A DNA stretch of 64,000 nt from assembly GCF_947486615.1 (NCBI RefSeq), contig NZ_CANKUD010000003.1:310001-374000 (forward strand). Reading direction: 5' to 3'. The position numbers were made by a program, and so were the translations under genes. The notes beneath the pieces are model-generated. The model worked only from the letters and a program-made list of their open reading frames with translations, was not told where the DNA came from and did not search any database. Positions 14,342-23,116 of this stretch are shown piece after piece. The stretch's first letter is position 1. Each line of letters begins with the position of its first letter. This DNA is from an uncultured Modestobacter sp. (GTDB lineage: Bacteria > Actinomycetota > Actinomycetes > Mycobacteriales > Geodermatophilaceae).

Positions 14342-15298
14342 CCACAGGGTGACGCCGGGCAGGTCCCGGACGCCGTCCTCGACCCGCTCCCGCAGCCGGT
14401 CCTCGTGCTGCTCGAAGGCGGCCATCGCGGCGACCAGCCGGCTGCGGCGGTCGCCCTCGGCACCGGCCTGCGCGGCGATCAGGTCGATCGCCGCGGTGGT
14501 GCCGGCCAGCAGCTCGTAGGGCAGCGTGCCCAGCTCGAAGCGCTCCGGGACGGCGTTGCTGGAGGGCAGCAGCTTCTCCGGGTGCAGCGTCTCCAGCAGC
14601 TCCGGGGCGGCGACCAGGCAGCCGACGTGCGGGCCGAGGAACTTGTACGGCGAGCAGACGAAGAAGTCCGCGCCCAGGGCGGTGACGTCGACCGGCGCGT
14701 GCGCGGTGAGGTGCACGCCGTCGACCCAGGTCAGCGCCCCGGCGTCGTGTGCGAGGGCGGTGATCGCGGCGACGTCGGGGCGGGTGCCGAGCAGGTTGGA
14801 GGCGCCGGTGAGGGCGACCAGCCGGGTGCGGTCGGACAGCAGCGCCCCGACGGTGGCCGGGTCGAGCTCGCCGGTGGCCGGGTCGAAGTCGGCCCACCGC
14901 ACCGTCGCCCCGCACGCCTCGGCCGCCTGCACCCAGGGCCGGATGTTGGCGTCGTGGTCCAGCCGGGTGACGACGACCTCGTCACCGGCGCCCCAGCCGG
15001 CGCTCAGCGCGCGGGCGAACTCGTAGGTCAGCGCGGTGGCGCTGCGGCCGAAGACGACGCCGCCGGGGTGCCCACCGGTCAGGTCGGCGACCGCCTGCCG
15101 GGCCTCGACGACCACCGCGTCGGCGTTCCGCTCGGCCTGGGTGACCGAACCGCGGATGGCCATCGGCTGGGTCATCGTGGCGGCCACCGCCTGCGCGACG
15201 ACGTCGGGGGTCTGCGAGCCGCCCGGGCCGTCGAAGTGCGCGGCCCCGTCGGTCAGGGCCGGGAAGTGGGCGCGGAGGGCGGCGACGTCGAAGCTCAC
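14096..15298 (-). CDS. Cysteine-desulfurase-like class V aminotransferase
   Basis: The 400-residue protein is a PLP-dependent class V aminotransferase of the cysteine-desulfurase-like branch. It has HFDGPGGSQTP near the start, the substrate/PLP segment LDHDANIRPW, WVDGVHLTAHAPVDV and the PLP lysine in CSPYKFLGPHVG (about 216-227). Unlike true IscS/SufS proteins it lacks a conserved catalytic-cysteine loop, so desulfurase activity is uncertain; a lyase or aminotransferase role on an unknown amino acid is possible. The start at 15,298 follows an untranslated gap after a small membrane-protein gene. Its 3' end overlaps the convergent MFS reading frame by 246 nt. Confidence 0.85.
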   Translation of the reverse strand: MSFDVAALRAHFPALTDGAAHFDGPGGSQTPDVVAQAVAATMTQPMAIRGSVTQAERNADAVVVEARQAVADLTGGHPGGVVFGRSATALTYEFARALSAGWGAGDEVVVTRLDHDANIRPWVQAAEACGATVRWADFDPATGELDPATVGALLSDRTRLVALTGASNLLGTRPDVAAITALAHDAGALTWVDGVHLTAHAPVDVTALGADFFVCSPYKFLGPHVGCLVAAPELLETLHPEKLLPSSNAVPERFELGTLPYELLAGTTAAIDLIAAQAGAEGDRRSRLVAAMAAFEQHEDRLRERVEDGVRDLPGVTLWSRAALRTPTLLLTFDGRDAAEAHRALAERGVNAPAGSFYAIEASRHLGLGDAGGLRVGLAPYTDDADVDRLLAGLREWLAA

Positions 15299-15320
15299 CC
15301 GGCCACGCTAGCCGCGCCGG

Positions 15321-15518
15321 CTACGGGTGGGCGCGCCCAGCCCGGCGGGCCATCACCGCGACCCGGCGGCCGACCACCACGGCGTTCACCGCCAGGACGA
15401 CCAGCCAGACGGCCCGCCACCCATCGGTCTGGGTGGCGGCGATGGCCAGCAGCACTGTGGAGACGAGCAGCCAGCCGATCTCGGCGGTCAGCAGCAACGG
15501 ACGGCGGCGCTCGGGCAT
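15321..15518 (-). CDS. Small two-helix membrane protein
   Basis: A 65-residue product MPERRRPLLLTAEIGWLLVSTVLLAIAATQ... contains two hydrophobic segments (about 11-29 and 33-51: AVWLVVLAVNAVVVGRRVAVM) with basic ends, a typical small inner-membrane protein. ATG 15,518 has no clear ribosome site. It lies between the maleylpyruvate-isomerase-fold gene and the desulfurase-like gene on the same strand. No family is recognised; support comes only from the hydrophobic pattern and the position. Confidence 0.5.
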   Translation of the reverse strand: MPERRRPLLLTAEIGWLLVSTVLLAIAATQTDGWRAVWLVVLAVNAVVVGRRVAVMARRAGRAHP

Positions 15519-15561
15519 GCGCGGAGGATGGCGCAGCCGGCCGCGCCTGTACAGCGCCCCG

Positions 15562-16221
15562 TCACGCCGGGGGAGCTCCGAGCCGGTCGACGAGGAGCTG
15601 CCGCCCCGGGCCCTCGAGCTGCGGGAGGACGGCGGACCGGCCGCAGGCAGCGAGCAGCAGGTCGATCCCCCGCCCGCGGACCTCGGCGCCGTCCCCCGCC
15701 GACCAGTCCAGGTCGGTGGCCAGCAGGTGGAGGCCACGCAGCCGGCCGCGGGGCACGAACCCCACCGGGCGCCCGGTGGTGACGAACTCCAGCGCCACCC
15801 GCACCGCCGCGGGATCCGGGTCGAACGGGAGCCCCAGCGGGACCCTGATGTCCCCCTCGTGCACCAGCACCTCGGTCAGCGGCGCCCGCGGGCCGGTGAC
15901 CGGTGGGGTGGACCGGCTCTCCGCCCGTTCCCGCAGCAACGCCACCGTCTCGGCCACCGGACGACGCCCGGCTCGACGGGCCGCCTCGTCGTTGGCCCGG
16001 TGCAGCCGGCCGCGGGCGCGCACCAGGTCCCGCACGAACTCCCCCAGCGCCCCGGGGGCGGTGGAGTCGGCGAGGTGGGCACCCACCGTGCGCACGTCCC
16101 ACCCCGCGCACAGGCTCGGCGTGCTCAGCTGGGCGTCGTCCAGGCCCTCGAGCAGGTCGGCGACCGCGCGCCGGCGCGCCGCAGCCAGCGGGAACGGGTC
16201 CACCGGGTCCGTGTCAGCCAC
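15562..16221 (-). CDS. Maleylpyruvate isomerase-fold (DinB-like, mycothiol-linked) protein
   Basis: This 219-residue protein starts with DPFPLAAARRRAVADLLEGLDDAQLSTPSLCAGWDVRTVGAHLA, the N-terminal four-helix bundle of the mycothiol-dependent maleylpyruvate isomerase family; CAGWDVRTVGAHL is the family hallmark containing a metal-ligand His. A second metal-ligand region is EVLVHEGDIRVPLG, and the C-terminal domain carries a conserved RGRGIDLLLAACGR. Proteins of this group use mycothiol as cofactor, mostly with unknown substrates. GTG 16,221 is chosen because gagaggggc precedes it; GTG 16,248 would add nine residues. It stands alone as a transcription unit with 232 nt upstream. Confidence 0.8.
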   Translation of the reverse strand: MADTDPVDPFPLAAARRRAVADLLEGLDDAQLSTPSLCAGWDVRTVGAHLADSTAPGALGEFVRDLVRARGRLHRANDEAARRAGRRPVAETVALLRERAESRSTPPVTGPRAPLTEVLVHEGDIRVPLGLPFDPDPAAVRVALEFVTTGRPVGFVPRGRLRGLHLLATDLDWSAGDGAEVRGRGIDLLLAACGRSAVLPQLEGPGRQLLVDRLGAPPA

Positions 16222-16368
16222 GCGCTGCCCCTCTCGTCGGCACCCCACCCTGGCAGGTCCCCGGTCCGCCGACGATCCGGCGCGTCACCGCGAAGCGGCC
16301 GCCGCGACCTGGGCGACTACGTGAGTGCCGTGCGCGGTCGGTCAGGGCAGGGGAGTGGGCGCCGAGAG

Positions 16369-16437
16369 GTGCGACGTCGCACGACCGGGCGCGCTCGGTG
16401 GGCAGGAGATCGACCGCTCGGATCAAGGACGTCGCAC
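16369..16437. promoter_or_regulatory. Palindrome GTGCGACGTCGCAC with a repeated half-site
   Basis: A perfect 14-bp palindrome lies at 16,369-16,382, and its right part gacgtcgcac is repeated at 16,428-16,437, inside the 16,222-16,480 gap between two divergent genes. The copies are 59 bp apart and 45-110 bp upstream of the small coiled-coil gene. This is a candidate operator of an unknown regulator; the gap holds nothing else evident. Confidence 0.4.
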
Positions 16438-16480
16438 GGCAGCCGATGGCAAGAGGGAGCAGTCACTCCGAGGAGGCGTC

Positions 16481-16840
16481 GTGTCGATCAGTGCGGTGGG
16501 AAGCAGCAGTGCGGTGATCGCTGCAGCGTTCCGTCAGTCCCAGGCGGCCGATGCCCGCACCGGGGCACAGCGCACGCCCGGCGGCGCCGCCGGGGCAGCC
16601 CCTGCGAGCGGCACCACGGACGGCAGCACGCCCGCGATCGCGGCGCTGAAGCAGCAGCTCGCCGAGGCGCAGGAGGCGCTGCAGCGCCTGGTCGACGCCA
16701 AGGCGGACGAGCAGGCGATCCGGGCCGCCCAGCAGCGTGTCCACGCCTGCGCTTCGGCGCTGGCGGCCGCCCTCACGCAGCAGGCCGCGGCCGCCGCGAA
16801 GGCCGAGCGAGCGGCCTCCGCCGGAGAGCAGTACCTCTAG
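16481..16840 (+). CDS. Small Ala/Gln-rich coiled-coil protein
   Basis: The start is GTG 16,481, four bases after a perfect aggagg. The 119-residue product has a low-complexity Ser/Ala/Gly N-terminus (about 1-50) and then a heptad-like helix from about 55 to 110 (AALKQQLAEAQEALQRLVDAKADEQAIRAAQQRVHACASALAAAL). No family is recognised; FlxA-like or other short helical proteins are similar in style. The excellent ribosome site and the palindromic upstream region argue that it is expressed. Its TAG overlaps the TAG of the convergent flavin monooxygenase gene inside the four bases CTAG. Confidence 0.7.
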   Translation: MSISAVGSSSAVIAAAFRQSQAADARTGAQRTPGGAAGAAPASGTTDGSTPAIAALKQQLAEAQEALQRLVDAKADEQAIRAAQQRVHACASALAAALTQQAAAAAKAERAASAGEQYL

Positions 16841-18270
16841 GCGGTCCCCGGCTGGACGGCGGCGACGATCCGGTCGGGGCGCACCAGCACCGAGCGACCG
16901 CGCAGCCACCGGGCCAGCTCCGGGGAGTCGACGTCCGCGCCCAGCACGACCCGGCGCCCGGGCCAGTCCGCCGGCACCGGCCCACCCGCCGTGAGCACCG
17001 CCCAGCCGGGGCCGAGGAGGTCGTCCAACCGCTGGACGCCCGCGACCGGCGGCTGGGGCAGGAGCGACCCGACCGGGGAGCCGGGTGCGAACCGGGCCCG
17101 GCGCACCAGCGGTCCGCGACGCAGCGGAGGCGTCCGGCTGGCGGCGGCGAAGGCGGCCAGCCGGGGCAGCCGCTGCACCGCCGTCAGCGCGGCCCGCCGG
17201 GCCAGGGCCGCCCGGTCGCCGCCGCCGGTCATCAGCCGGCCGAGGAGCACCGCGACCCGGATCAGCGCGGTCGCGTGCGGGGCCCGCTCGGCCTGGTGGG
17301 TGTCGAGCAGGGCGTCGTCCGCGCCGTCGAGCACCGCGGCGAGCTTCCAGGTCAGCTGGTGCACGTCGCGCAAGCCGAGCCCGAGGCCCTGACCGATGAA
17401 CGGCGGGGTCAGGTGCGCGGCGTCCCCGCACAGCAGCACCCGCCGGTCCCGCCAGCGGTCGGCCACCTGGGCGGCATAGGTGTACTCGGCCCGGCGGACG
17501 ACGGTGCAACCCTGCGCACCGAACCGGCCGAGCAGCGCCGGCAGGTCGAGATCGGCGGCGGACTCCTCGGCGCCCAGCCGGAACTCGGCGCGGTAGCGGT
17601 CGCCGGCGATCGGCATGAACGTCGCCGGGCGCACCGGGTCGCAGACCTGGTGCACGCCGGGCCAGACGTCCAGCGGGGCATCGGCCGCCAGGTCGACGAC
17701 GAGCCACCGCTCGGAGGGGCCGAGGTCGACCATCCACGACCCGATCAGCCGGCGCACCGTGCTGTTCGCGCCGTCGCAGCCGAGCACGGCGTCGGCGGTC
17801 AGCACGTCCTCGGCGCCGGTGGCCCGGTCGCGGACGGTGAGACGGACGGGTCCCGGTTGTTCCACGTGCAACACCTCGACCCCGCCGCGCAGCGACGCCC
17901 GCGGCTCGGCGGCCAGCGCATCGCGGAGCACCGCCTCCAGGTCGGGCTGGCTGAACATCGAGGCCTGCGGCCAGCCGTGCTCGCCGTCCCCGCGGGGGAA
18001 CTCGGCGAGCGTGCGGTGCTCGCCGTCCAGCAGGCGCAGCCCGGCCATCGGCCGGCTGACCGCGGTGAACGCCTCGGCGACGCCGGCGGCCTGCAGCACC
18101 CGCAGCGACTCGTCGTCCAGGTGCACCGCGCGCGGCTGGGGATAGGCGGCCGGGTGCCGGTCGAGCACCAGGACGTCGACGCCGCGGCGGGCCAGCAGCA
18201 GCGCCGCGGTCACCCCGACCGGGCCGGCACCGACCACCACCACCGTCACGCCGGCGAGTCTGCCCGGCAC
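16837..18270 (-). CDS. FAD-dependent aromatic-ring-type monooxygenase
   Basis: The 477-residue protein has the three FAD signatures of class A hydroxylases: VVVVGAGPVGVTAALLLARRGVDVLVLDR (about 9-37, GxGxxG), DAVLGCDGANSTVRR (DG motif, about 160-173) and VLLCGDAAHLTPPFIGQGLGLGLRDVHQL (GD motif, about 285-313). It resembles MhpA/PheA-like phenol hydroxylases, which insert oxygen into aromatic rings using NAD(P)H. A short thioredoxin-like C-terminal domain is present. The substrate is unknown and no ring-cleavage gene lies beside it. GTG 18,270 has a Shine-Dalgarno sequence almost abutting it; GTG 18,249 is an alternative. A parS-like sequence lies inside the gene at 17,858-17,873. Confidence 0.88.
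   Translation of the reverse strand: MPGRLAGVTVVVVGAGPVGVTAALLLARRGVDVLVLDRHPAAYPQPRAVHLDDESLRVLQAAGVAEAFTAVSRPMAGLRLLDGEHRTLAEFPRGDGEHGWPQASMFSQPDLEAVLRDALAAEPRASLRGGVEVLHVEQPGPVRLTVRDRATGAEDVLTADAVLGCDGANSTVRRLIGSWMVDLGPSERWLVVDLAADAPLDVWPGVHQVCDPVRPATFMPIAGDRYRAEFRLGAEESAADLDLPALLGRFGAQGCTVVRRAEYTYAAQVADRWRDRRVLLCGDAAHLTPPFIGQGLGLGLRDVHQLTWKLAAVLDGADDALLDTHQAERAPHATALIRVAVLLGRLMTGGGDRAALARRAALTAVQRLPRLAAFAAASRTPPLRRGPLVRRARFAPGSPVGSLLPQPPVAGVQRLDDLLGPGWAVLTAGGPVPADWPGRRVVLGADVDSPELARWLRGRSVLVRPDRIVAAVQPGTA
17858..17873. other. parS-like site 1 (inside monooxygenase gene)
   Basis: TGTTCCACGTGCAACA matches the bacterial parS consensus TGTTNCACGTGAAACA at 15 of 16 positions. It encodes LHVEQ using the codons ttg, gaa and caa, which are rare in this GC-rich gene, as if the DNA sequence itself were under selection. 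Confidence 0.5.
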
Positions 18271-18370
18271 CCTCCCCCGGGACAGCGGGCGGGCATCCGG
18301 GCCGGCCAGCGGACGCGGGCCGCGTCATCGCCGGTCCGCGCACCGCCGCCCGCGAACTGCCGACCCCGAC

Positions 18371-18401
18371 CGCCCCCCTGCGCCGGATGACGCAGGGGGC
18401 G
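18371..18401 (-). terminator. Hairpin downstream of lactate permease gene
   Basis: A stem cgcccccctgcg / cgcagggggcg with one bulged base and an 8-nt loop lies about 20 nt beyond the permease stop (18,424), on the side expected for a terminator. Confidence 0.5.
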
Positions 18402-18423
18402 GGGGACGATCAGCGGCGCCGGG

Positions 18424-20346
18424 TCAGCGCTCGTCGCGGGTGCGGCTGGGGTCGACGACGAGGTCGGTGTGCTCGCGCCCGTCCCCGGGCGCGCCACCGG
18501 TCTCCGCCCCACCCGTCACCGTGCCACCCCCGGCGCCGACCAGCTCGTCGTTGTCCCGGCCGGGCGCCCGCCGCAGCGCGACGATCAGCGCCGCGAGCGC
18601 GACCAGCAGGACGGCGAGCCACAGCGTGCTCAGGTTGGCCCCGAACCCGTAGATCGCCACCAGCGAGATGCCGCCGGCCATCAGGCAGTAGTAGATGGTC
18701 GGCAGGATCGTCTTGCGGATCAGGTCGCCCTCGCGGCCGATCAGGCCGACCGTCGCGGACGCCGCCACGATGTTGTGCACCGTGATCATGTTGCCCGCCG
18801 CACCGCCGACCGCCTGGGTGGCGACGACGGTCTCCGGGGTGACGCCGATCTGCTCGCCGGTGGAGAACTGGAACAGCGAGAACATCAGGTTGCTCACCGT
18901 GTTGCTGCCGGCCACGAACGCGCCCAGCGCCCCGATCCACGGCGCGAACGCCGGCCAGGTGTTGCCGGCGATCGACGCGGCCCCCTCGGCGAGGGTGAGC
19001 GGCATCGACGCCAGGCCGGAGTCGTTGAAGTCGGCCCCGGAGTTGATGAACACCCGGACGAGCGGCAGGGCGAACAGCAGCGCCACCGCCGCCCCGGCCA
19101 GCTGACTGCCGGCCACCTTCCACGACGCGGCGATCTGCGCCGGCTTCATCCGGTGCAGGGCGTAGGTGATCAGGCAGGTGAGGATGAACAGGAAGCCGGG
19201 CAGGTAGACCACCTGCAGCGCCTGGGCGATGCCGGTGCCGAAGATGTCGTCGACGTTGACCACCCGCCAGCCGGTGGTGAGGAACTCCGTCACCGGGTCG
19301 ATCGTGCGGCTGAGCACCAGCAGCGCCGCGACGATGACGTACGGCGTCCAGGCCAGCCAGATGCTCATCTTCGGGCCGGCGACGCCCTTCTCGTCCTCGG
19401 GGGCGAGGCTGCCCATCCAGTTGGCCGCCCAGCGCTCGCGGGCCGGGAAGTCCCAGGTCTTCTTCGGCATCAGGAAGCCGCGGCTGGACGCGAACATCAC
19501 GATGACCAGGCCGGTCAGGCCGCCCAGCAGCGACGGGAACTCCGGGCCGAGCACCGCGGCGACGGTCACCGACGGGATGGTCATGGCGAACGCGGCGAAC
19601 AGCGCGAACGGCCAGATCGCCAGGCCGTCGGCGAACCGCTTCCGCTCACCGAAGAAGCCGCACAGCATGCAGGCGAGGAACAGCGGGATCAGCGTGCCGA
19701 TGGCCGCGTGGATCAGCGCCACCTGCAGGCCGATCCGCTCCAGCAGCTCGGGGAACTGGATGCCGAGCACCGTCGTCCGCTCCTCGACGGCGCCGGAGCC
19801 GCTGAGCCCGCCGCTGACGCCGACCAGGATCGGGGTGCCGACCGCGCCGAAGCTCACCGGCGTGCTCTGGATGATCAGGCCGACCATGACCGCGGCCATC
19901 GCCGGGAAGCCCAGGGCCAGCAGCAGCGGCGCGACCACGGCGGCGGGGGTGCCGAAGCCCGACGCACCCTCGATGAAGCTGCCGAACAGCCAGCCGATGA
20001 TGATCGCCTGCACCCGCCGGTCGGGGCTGATGCTGGTGAAACCGGCGCGGATGGTGGCCATCGCGCCGCTCTTGGTCAGCGTCTCCAGCAGCAGCAGCGC
20101 GCCGAACACGATGTAGAGCAGGGTCAGCGCCAGCAGCAGCCCCTGGACGACGGAGGCGGCGATCGCCGTCGCGCTCATCTCCCAGGCGAACAGGGCCACC
20201 AGCACCACGACCACGAAGCCCACGGGCATCGCCCGCTTGGCCGGCCACCGCAACCCGGCCAGGAGGACGCCGACCACCAGGATCGGCAGCAACGCCAGCA
20301 GGCTGAGCACAGCGAGGTTGTCCACGTTGACGCCTCTCGTCGGCAT
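18424..20346 (-). CDS. lldP: L-lactate permease (LctP/LldP family)
   Basis: This 640-residue integral membrane protein has at least twelve hydrophobic segments and the LctP signatures [28 protein letters not shown] (about 118-145) and [21 protein letters not shown] (about 160-180). The family imports lactate or glycolate with protons. The C-terminus is a charged cytosolic tail. ATG 20,346 gives the N-terminus [21 protein letters not shown], with the first helix starting at residue 8. It is divergent from the NDMA-dependent alcohol dehydrogenase gene across 160 nt, so lactate uptake and mycofactocin-linked alcohol oxidation may be co-regulated. No lactate dehydrogenase gene is adjacent. Confidence 0.92.
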   Translation of the reverse strand: MPTRGVNVDNLAVLSLLALLPILVVGVLLAGLRWPAKRAMPVGFVVVVLVALFAWEMSATAIAASVVQGLLLALTLLYIVFGALLLLETLTKSGAMATIRAGFTSISPDRRVQAIIIGWLFGSFIEGASGFGTPAAVVAPLLLALGFPAMAAVMVGLIIQSTPVSFGAVGTPILVGVSGGLSGSGAVEERTTVLGIQFPELLERIGLQVALIHAAIGTLIPLFLACMLCGFFGERKRFADGLAIWPFALFAAFAMTIPSVTVAAVLGPEFPSLLGGLTGLVIVMFASSRGFLMPKKTWDFPARERWAANWMGSLAPEDEKGVAGPKMSIWLAWTPYVIVAALLVLSRTIDPVTEFLTTGWRVVNVDDIFGTGIAQALQVVYLPGFLFILTCLITYALHRMKPAQIAASWKVAGSQLAGAAVALLFALPLVRVFINSGADFNDSGLASMPLTLAEGAASIAGNTWPAFAPWIGALGAFVAGSNTVSNLMFSLFQFSTGEQIGVTPETVVATQAVGGAAGNMITVHNIVAASATVGLIGREGDLIRKTILPTIYYCLMAGGISLVAIYGFGANLSTLWLAVLLVALAALIVALRRAPGRDNDELVGAGGGTVTGGAETGGAPGDGREHTDLVVDPSRTRDER

Positions 20347-20506
20347 GATCTGCGCGCTCTGCGGCGCGCGGACACTGCACTGTGGCGCACGACACGGCCG
20401 TCCGCCACCCCTCGGCGTCCACCTTGACGCGGTCGAGACCCCTCAGCAGTCTGTGAGCTCGACCACGTCAACGGCGACGTGGCGTAGGTGCTGGGAGGAA
20501 GCGGCG

Positions 20507-21634
20507 ATGAGGACCAAGGGCGCGATCCTGTGGGGCGTCGGCCAGGAGTGGTCGATCGAGGAGATCGAGATCGGCGACCCCCGGGCGAACGAGGTGACCG
20601 TCGAGCTCGCCGCCTCGGGGCTGTGCCACTCCGACGAGCACCTGGTCACCGGCGGCACCCCGGTCGCCTCCTACCCGGTGCTGGGCGGGCACGAGGGCGC
20701 CGGCGTCGTCACCGCGGTGGGGCCGGGGGTGACCGGGCTGGCCGTCGGCGACCACGTGGTGACCGCCTTCATCCCGGCCTGCGGGCAGTGCCCGCCGTGC
20801 TCGAACGGCCACCAGAACCTCTGCGACCTCGGCGCCAGCCTGCTCGCCGGGACGTCGATCTCCGACGGCTCCTACCGCGTGCAGGTGCAGGGCCAGGACG
20901 TCGTCCCGATGTGCCTGCTCGGCACGTTCGCCCCCTACATCACCGTGCACCAGGCGTCGGTGGTGAAGATCGACCCGAGCATCCCGCTGGAGGTCGCGGC
21001 GCTGGTCGGTTGCGGCGTCACCACCGGCTGGGGCTCGGCCACGAAGGTCGCCGACGTCCGCCCGGGTGAGTCGGTCGTCATCATGGGCGCCGGCGGGGTC
21101 GGGATGAACGCCGTCCAGGGCGCCGCGGCCGCCGGGGCCCGGCACGTGGTGGTGGTCGAGCCGGTCGCCGAGAAGCACCAGTGGGCCAAGGACTTCGGCG
21201 CCACGCACGTGTTCGCCACCGCCGAGGAGGCGATGCCCGCGGTCCACGAGATGACGTGGGGCCGGATGGCGGAGAAGGCGATCATCACCGTCGGCGACAT
21301 CCAGGGCGAGGACGTCCAGACGGCGGTCTCGATGATCGGCAAGGGCGGCCGGGTCGTCGTCACCGGCATGGGCAACGCGGCCAACATGGACGTGAAGCTG
21401 AACCTGTTCGAGTTCACCCTGCTGCAGAAGGACCTGCAGGGTGCCATCTTCGGCGGGGCCAACCCGCGTGCGGAGATCCCGGCGCTGCTCGGCCTCTACC
21501 AGGCCGGCCAGCTGAAGCTCGACGGTCTGGTGACGCAGAAGTACTCGCTGGAGCAGGTCAACCAGGGCTACCAGGACATGCGGGACGGCAAGAACATCCG
21601 CGGGCTGATCGTCTACACCGACGCCGACCGCTGA
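20507..21634 (+). CDS. NDMA-dependent alcohol dehydrogenase (mycofactocin-associated)
   Basis: The 375-residue zinc alcohol dehydrogenase has the catalytic-zinc region GLCHSDEH and GGHEGAGVV, the structural-zinc set CGQCPPCSNGHQNLCD (about 93-108), and the Rossmann motif GAGGVGMNAVQG. Its overall sequence (MRTKGAILWGVGQEWSIEEIEIG... and the C-terminal GKNIRGLIVYTDADR) is that of the NDMA-dependent family, which occurs with mycofactocin and keeps nicotinamide tightly bound. It oxidises primary alcohols and probably passes electrons to mycofactocin. ggagga lies seven bases before ATG 20,507. It is 11 kb from the mft genes and convergent with a lipoprotein gene. Confidence 0.9.
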   Translation: MRTKGAILWGVGQEWSIEEIEIGDPRANEVTVELAASGLCHSDEHLVTGGTPVASYPVLGGHEGAGVVTAVGPGVTGLAVGDHVVTAFIPACGQCPPCSNGHQNLCDLGASLLAGTSISDGSYRVQVQGQDVVPMCLLGTFAPYITVHQASVVKIDPSIPLEVAALVGCGVTTGWGSATKVADVRPGESVVIMGAGGVGMNAVQGAAAAGARHVVVVEPVAEKHQWAKDFGATHVFATAEEAMPAVHEMTWGRMAEKAIITVGDIQGEDVQTAVSMIGKGGRVVVTGMGNAANMDVKLNLFEFTLLQKDLQGAIFGGANPRAEIPALLGLYQAGQLKLDGLVTQKYSLEQVNQGYQDMRDGKNIRGLIVYTDADR

Positions 21635-21635
21635 C

Positions 21636-21673
21636 TCCCGGCCCGCCGCCCCGCGGAGGGCGCCGGGCCGGGA
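21636..21673. terminator. Bidirectional terminator hairpin
   Basis: A 10-bp perfect stem (tcccggcccg / cgggccggga) lies between the convergent stops of the alcohol dehydrogenase (21,634) and lipoprotein (21,680) genes. Confidence 0.6.
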
Positions 21674-21679
21674 ACGAGC

Positions 21680-22405
21680 TCAGGCGCCGAGCTCGGACAG
21701 GTCGAGCGCGTCGGCCGGGGCGGTGATCTCCTGCTCCTCGCCGAAGCCGTCGAAGGTCAGGGTGCCGGCGTCGTCGCCGGAGTTGACGATCTGCAGCGGG
21801 TAGCGCGGGTCGTCGGCGGCCACGTACAGCGAGCTGCCGTCGGCCTGGGTGACGACCAGGACCTCCTCGCCGTCCAGCTCCTCGGTGGTCACCTCGTCCT
21901 CGACCGCGCCGTCGGTGGGCGAGCGCAGCTCCTGCGCCAGACCGGTGAGCGTGAGCTGCTGGAAGGCGGCCGCCTCCGTGGCGGGGACGACGACCCACAC
22001 CCCGACCAGCTGGTCGACCGCCTCCTGCGGCACGCCCGAGCTCAGCCAGAAGTCCGCCGGCCCCTGGAAGTAGGACACCCCGCCGACGGTGAGCAGCTGG
22101 ACCTCCTGGCCGGCCACGGTGATCGAGCCGGTGGCGTCCTCGCCCTGCAGGTACAGGTCGATGGCCTGCTCCTCGGCGCCGGTGCCGATGGTGCCGGTGA
22201 CGTGGGCGGCGCCGGCCTCCTCGAGCGCGTCGGCGGCGTCGGCGGCCACCTCGGCGCCGGTCTCCTCGCTCGCACTGCTGCTGCTCGCCGCGCTGCTGGC
22301 AGCGGCGTCCTCCGAGCTCTCGTCGGAGCCGCCACAGCCGGTGAGCAGCACGGCGGCTGCCAGGCCGGCGGTCAGCTGGGTCGCGACTCGCTGTCGCACG
22401 TGCAT
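21680..22405 (-). CDS. Secreted lipoprotein (LppX/LprG-like size)
   Basis: The 241-residue product has a lipoprotein signal MHVRQRVATQLTAGLAAAVLLTGCGG with the lipobox LTGC (Cys24), followed by a Ser/Ala/Glu linker and a beta-rich domain (AAHVTGTIGTGAEEQAIDLYLQGEDATGSITVAG... LYVAADDPRYPLQIV). The overall plan resembles the mycobacterial LppX/LprAFG fold, which carries lipids across the cell wall, but without alignment this remains a suggestion. ATG 22,405 is selected because it starts a canonical signal peptide. It stands alone and is convergent with the alcohol dehydrogenase gene. Confidence 0.75.
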   Translation of the reverse strand: MHVRQRVATQLTAGLAAAVLLTGCGGSDESSEDAAASSAASSSSASEETGAEVAADAADALEEAGAAHVTGTIGTGAEEQAIDLYLQGEDATGSITVAGQEVQLLTVGGVSYFQGPADFWLSSGVPQEAVDQLVGVWVVVPATEAAAFQQLTLTGLAQELRSPTDGAVEDEVTTEELDGEEVLVVTQADGSSLYVAADDPRYPLQIVNSGDDAGTLTFDGFGEEQEITAPADALDLSELGA

Positions 22406-22461
22406 GGGTCGTCCCGTCTCTGGCCGGTGCCGCGCACGTGCTCGTGCGGCGACACGCGAGA

Positions 22462-23073
22462 TCATCGCGACTCGCGCGCCGCCGGACTGTGCGGGGGCTG
22501 TGCCGCGGCGTGTCGCGGGACGGGCCGGACGGCGTCGCCCGCCCGCGCCGCGTCCAGCCGGACGGCGGACCGGAGGACGGCCGGGCCCAGCCGCAGCACG
22601 CCGTCGGTGCGGGGTGCGCAGCGGATCCCCGCCCGGCCGCGCAGCCCACGGTGCGCGCCCGGTGCCAGCGCCAGGTCCAGCCAGGCGCACGGGTTCGCCG
22701 GCCGGCCGCCGGCCAGCAGCACCGCACCCTCTCCGCCGTCCAGGCTGAACAGCTGCCCGCGCAGCGCCTCCACCTCCGCACCGCGCAGGACGACGTTGCG
22801 CCGGGTCGCCAGCGGGTCGAGCGGCCCGCTGCCCAGCTCGGCGGCGAGCGCGTCGAGCCCCTCGGCGGCCAGCACGGTCACCGCGGCGTCCCGGTGGGCG
22901 GGCTGGCCGAAATAGCGGTCACCGACGATGCCGAGCCCGGCGCGGACCTGGATCCGGTCGGCGCGCTCGACCGGGCCGGCCAGTGCCGGGTCGGGCCGGC
23001 CGTCCCAGCGGTGCGCGGGCGAGGCGAGCAGCCCGACCACCTCGACGTCGTAGCGGTACGGGAGGTCGCTCAC
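22462..23073 (-). CDS. MOSC-like molybdenum-cofactor-binding protein
   Basis: This 203-residue protein contains MOSC-type elements: GIVGDRYFG near 48-56, AAVTVLAAEGLDALAAELG, RRNVVLRGAEVEALRGQLF (90-110) and PCAWLD with the conserved cysteine near 130. MOSC domains bind sulfurated molybdenum cofactor and deliver sulfur to, or act as, molybdenum enzymes. The C-terminal 30 residues are Ala/Arg-rich. GTG 23,073 is the likely start. It is 44 nt downstream of the XdhC-like gene on the same strand, which strengthens the molybdenum-hydroxylase link. Confidence 0.75.
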   Translation of the reverse strand: MSDLPYRYDVEVVGLLASPAHRWDGRPDPALAGPVERADRIQVRAGLGIVGDRYFGQPAHRDAAVTVLAAEGLDALAAELGSGPLDPLATRRNVVLRGAEVEALRGQLFSLDGGEGAVLLAGGRPANPCAWLDLALAPGAHRGLRGRAGIRCAPRTDGVLRLGPAVLRSAVRLDAARAGDAVRPVPRHAAAQPPHSPAARESR

Positions 23074-23116
23074 CCGCCGATCATCCCGCCGTGTCGGCCA
23101 GCACGGCCGGAGGGTG

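Noticed and set aside
20371..20400. cactg-cactg direct repeat upstream of lactate permease, considered as an operator
   Set aside because: Too short, not palindromic and not repeated elsewhere in the window; no support beyond chance.
18469..20427. Plus-strand frame of 652 codons opposite lactate permease
   Set aside because: Its His/Gln/Asp-rich repeats are the complement of hydrophobic membrane codons in the permease gene.
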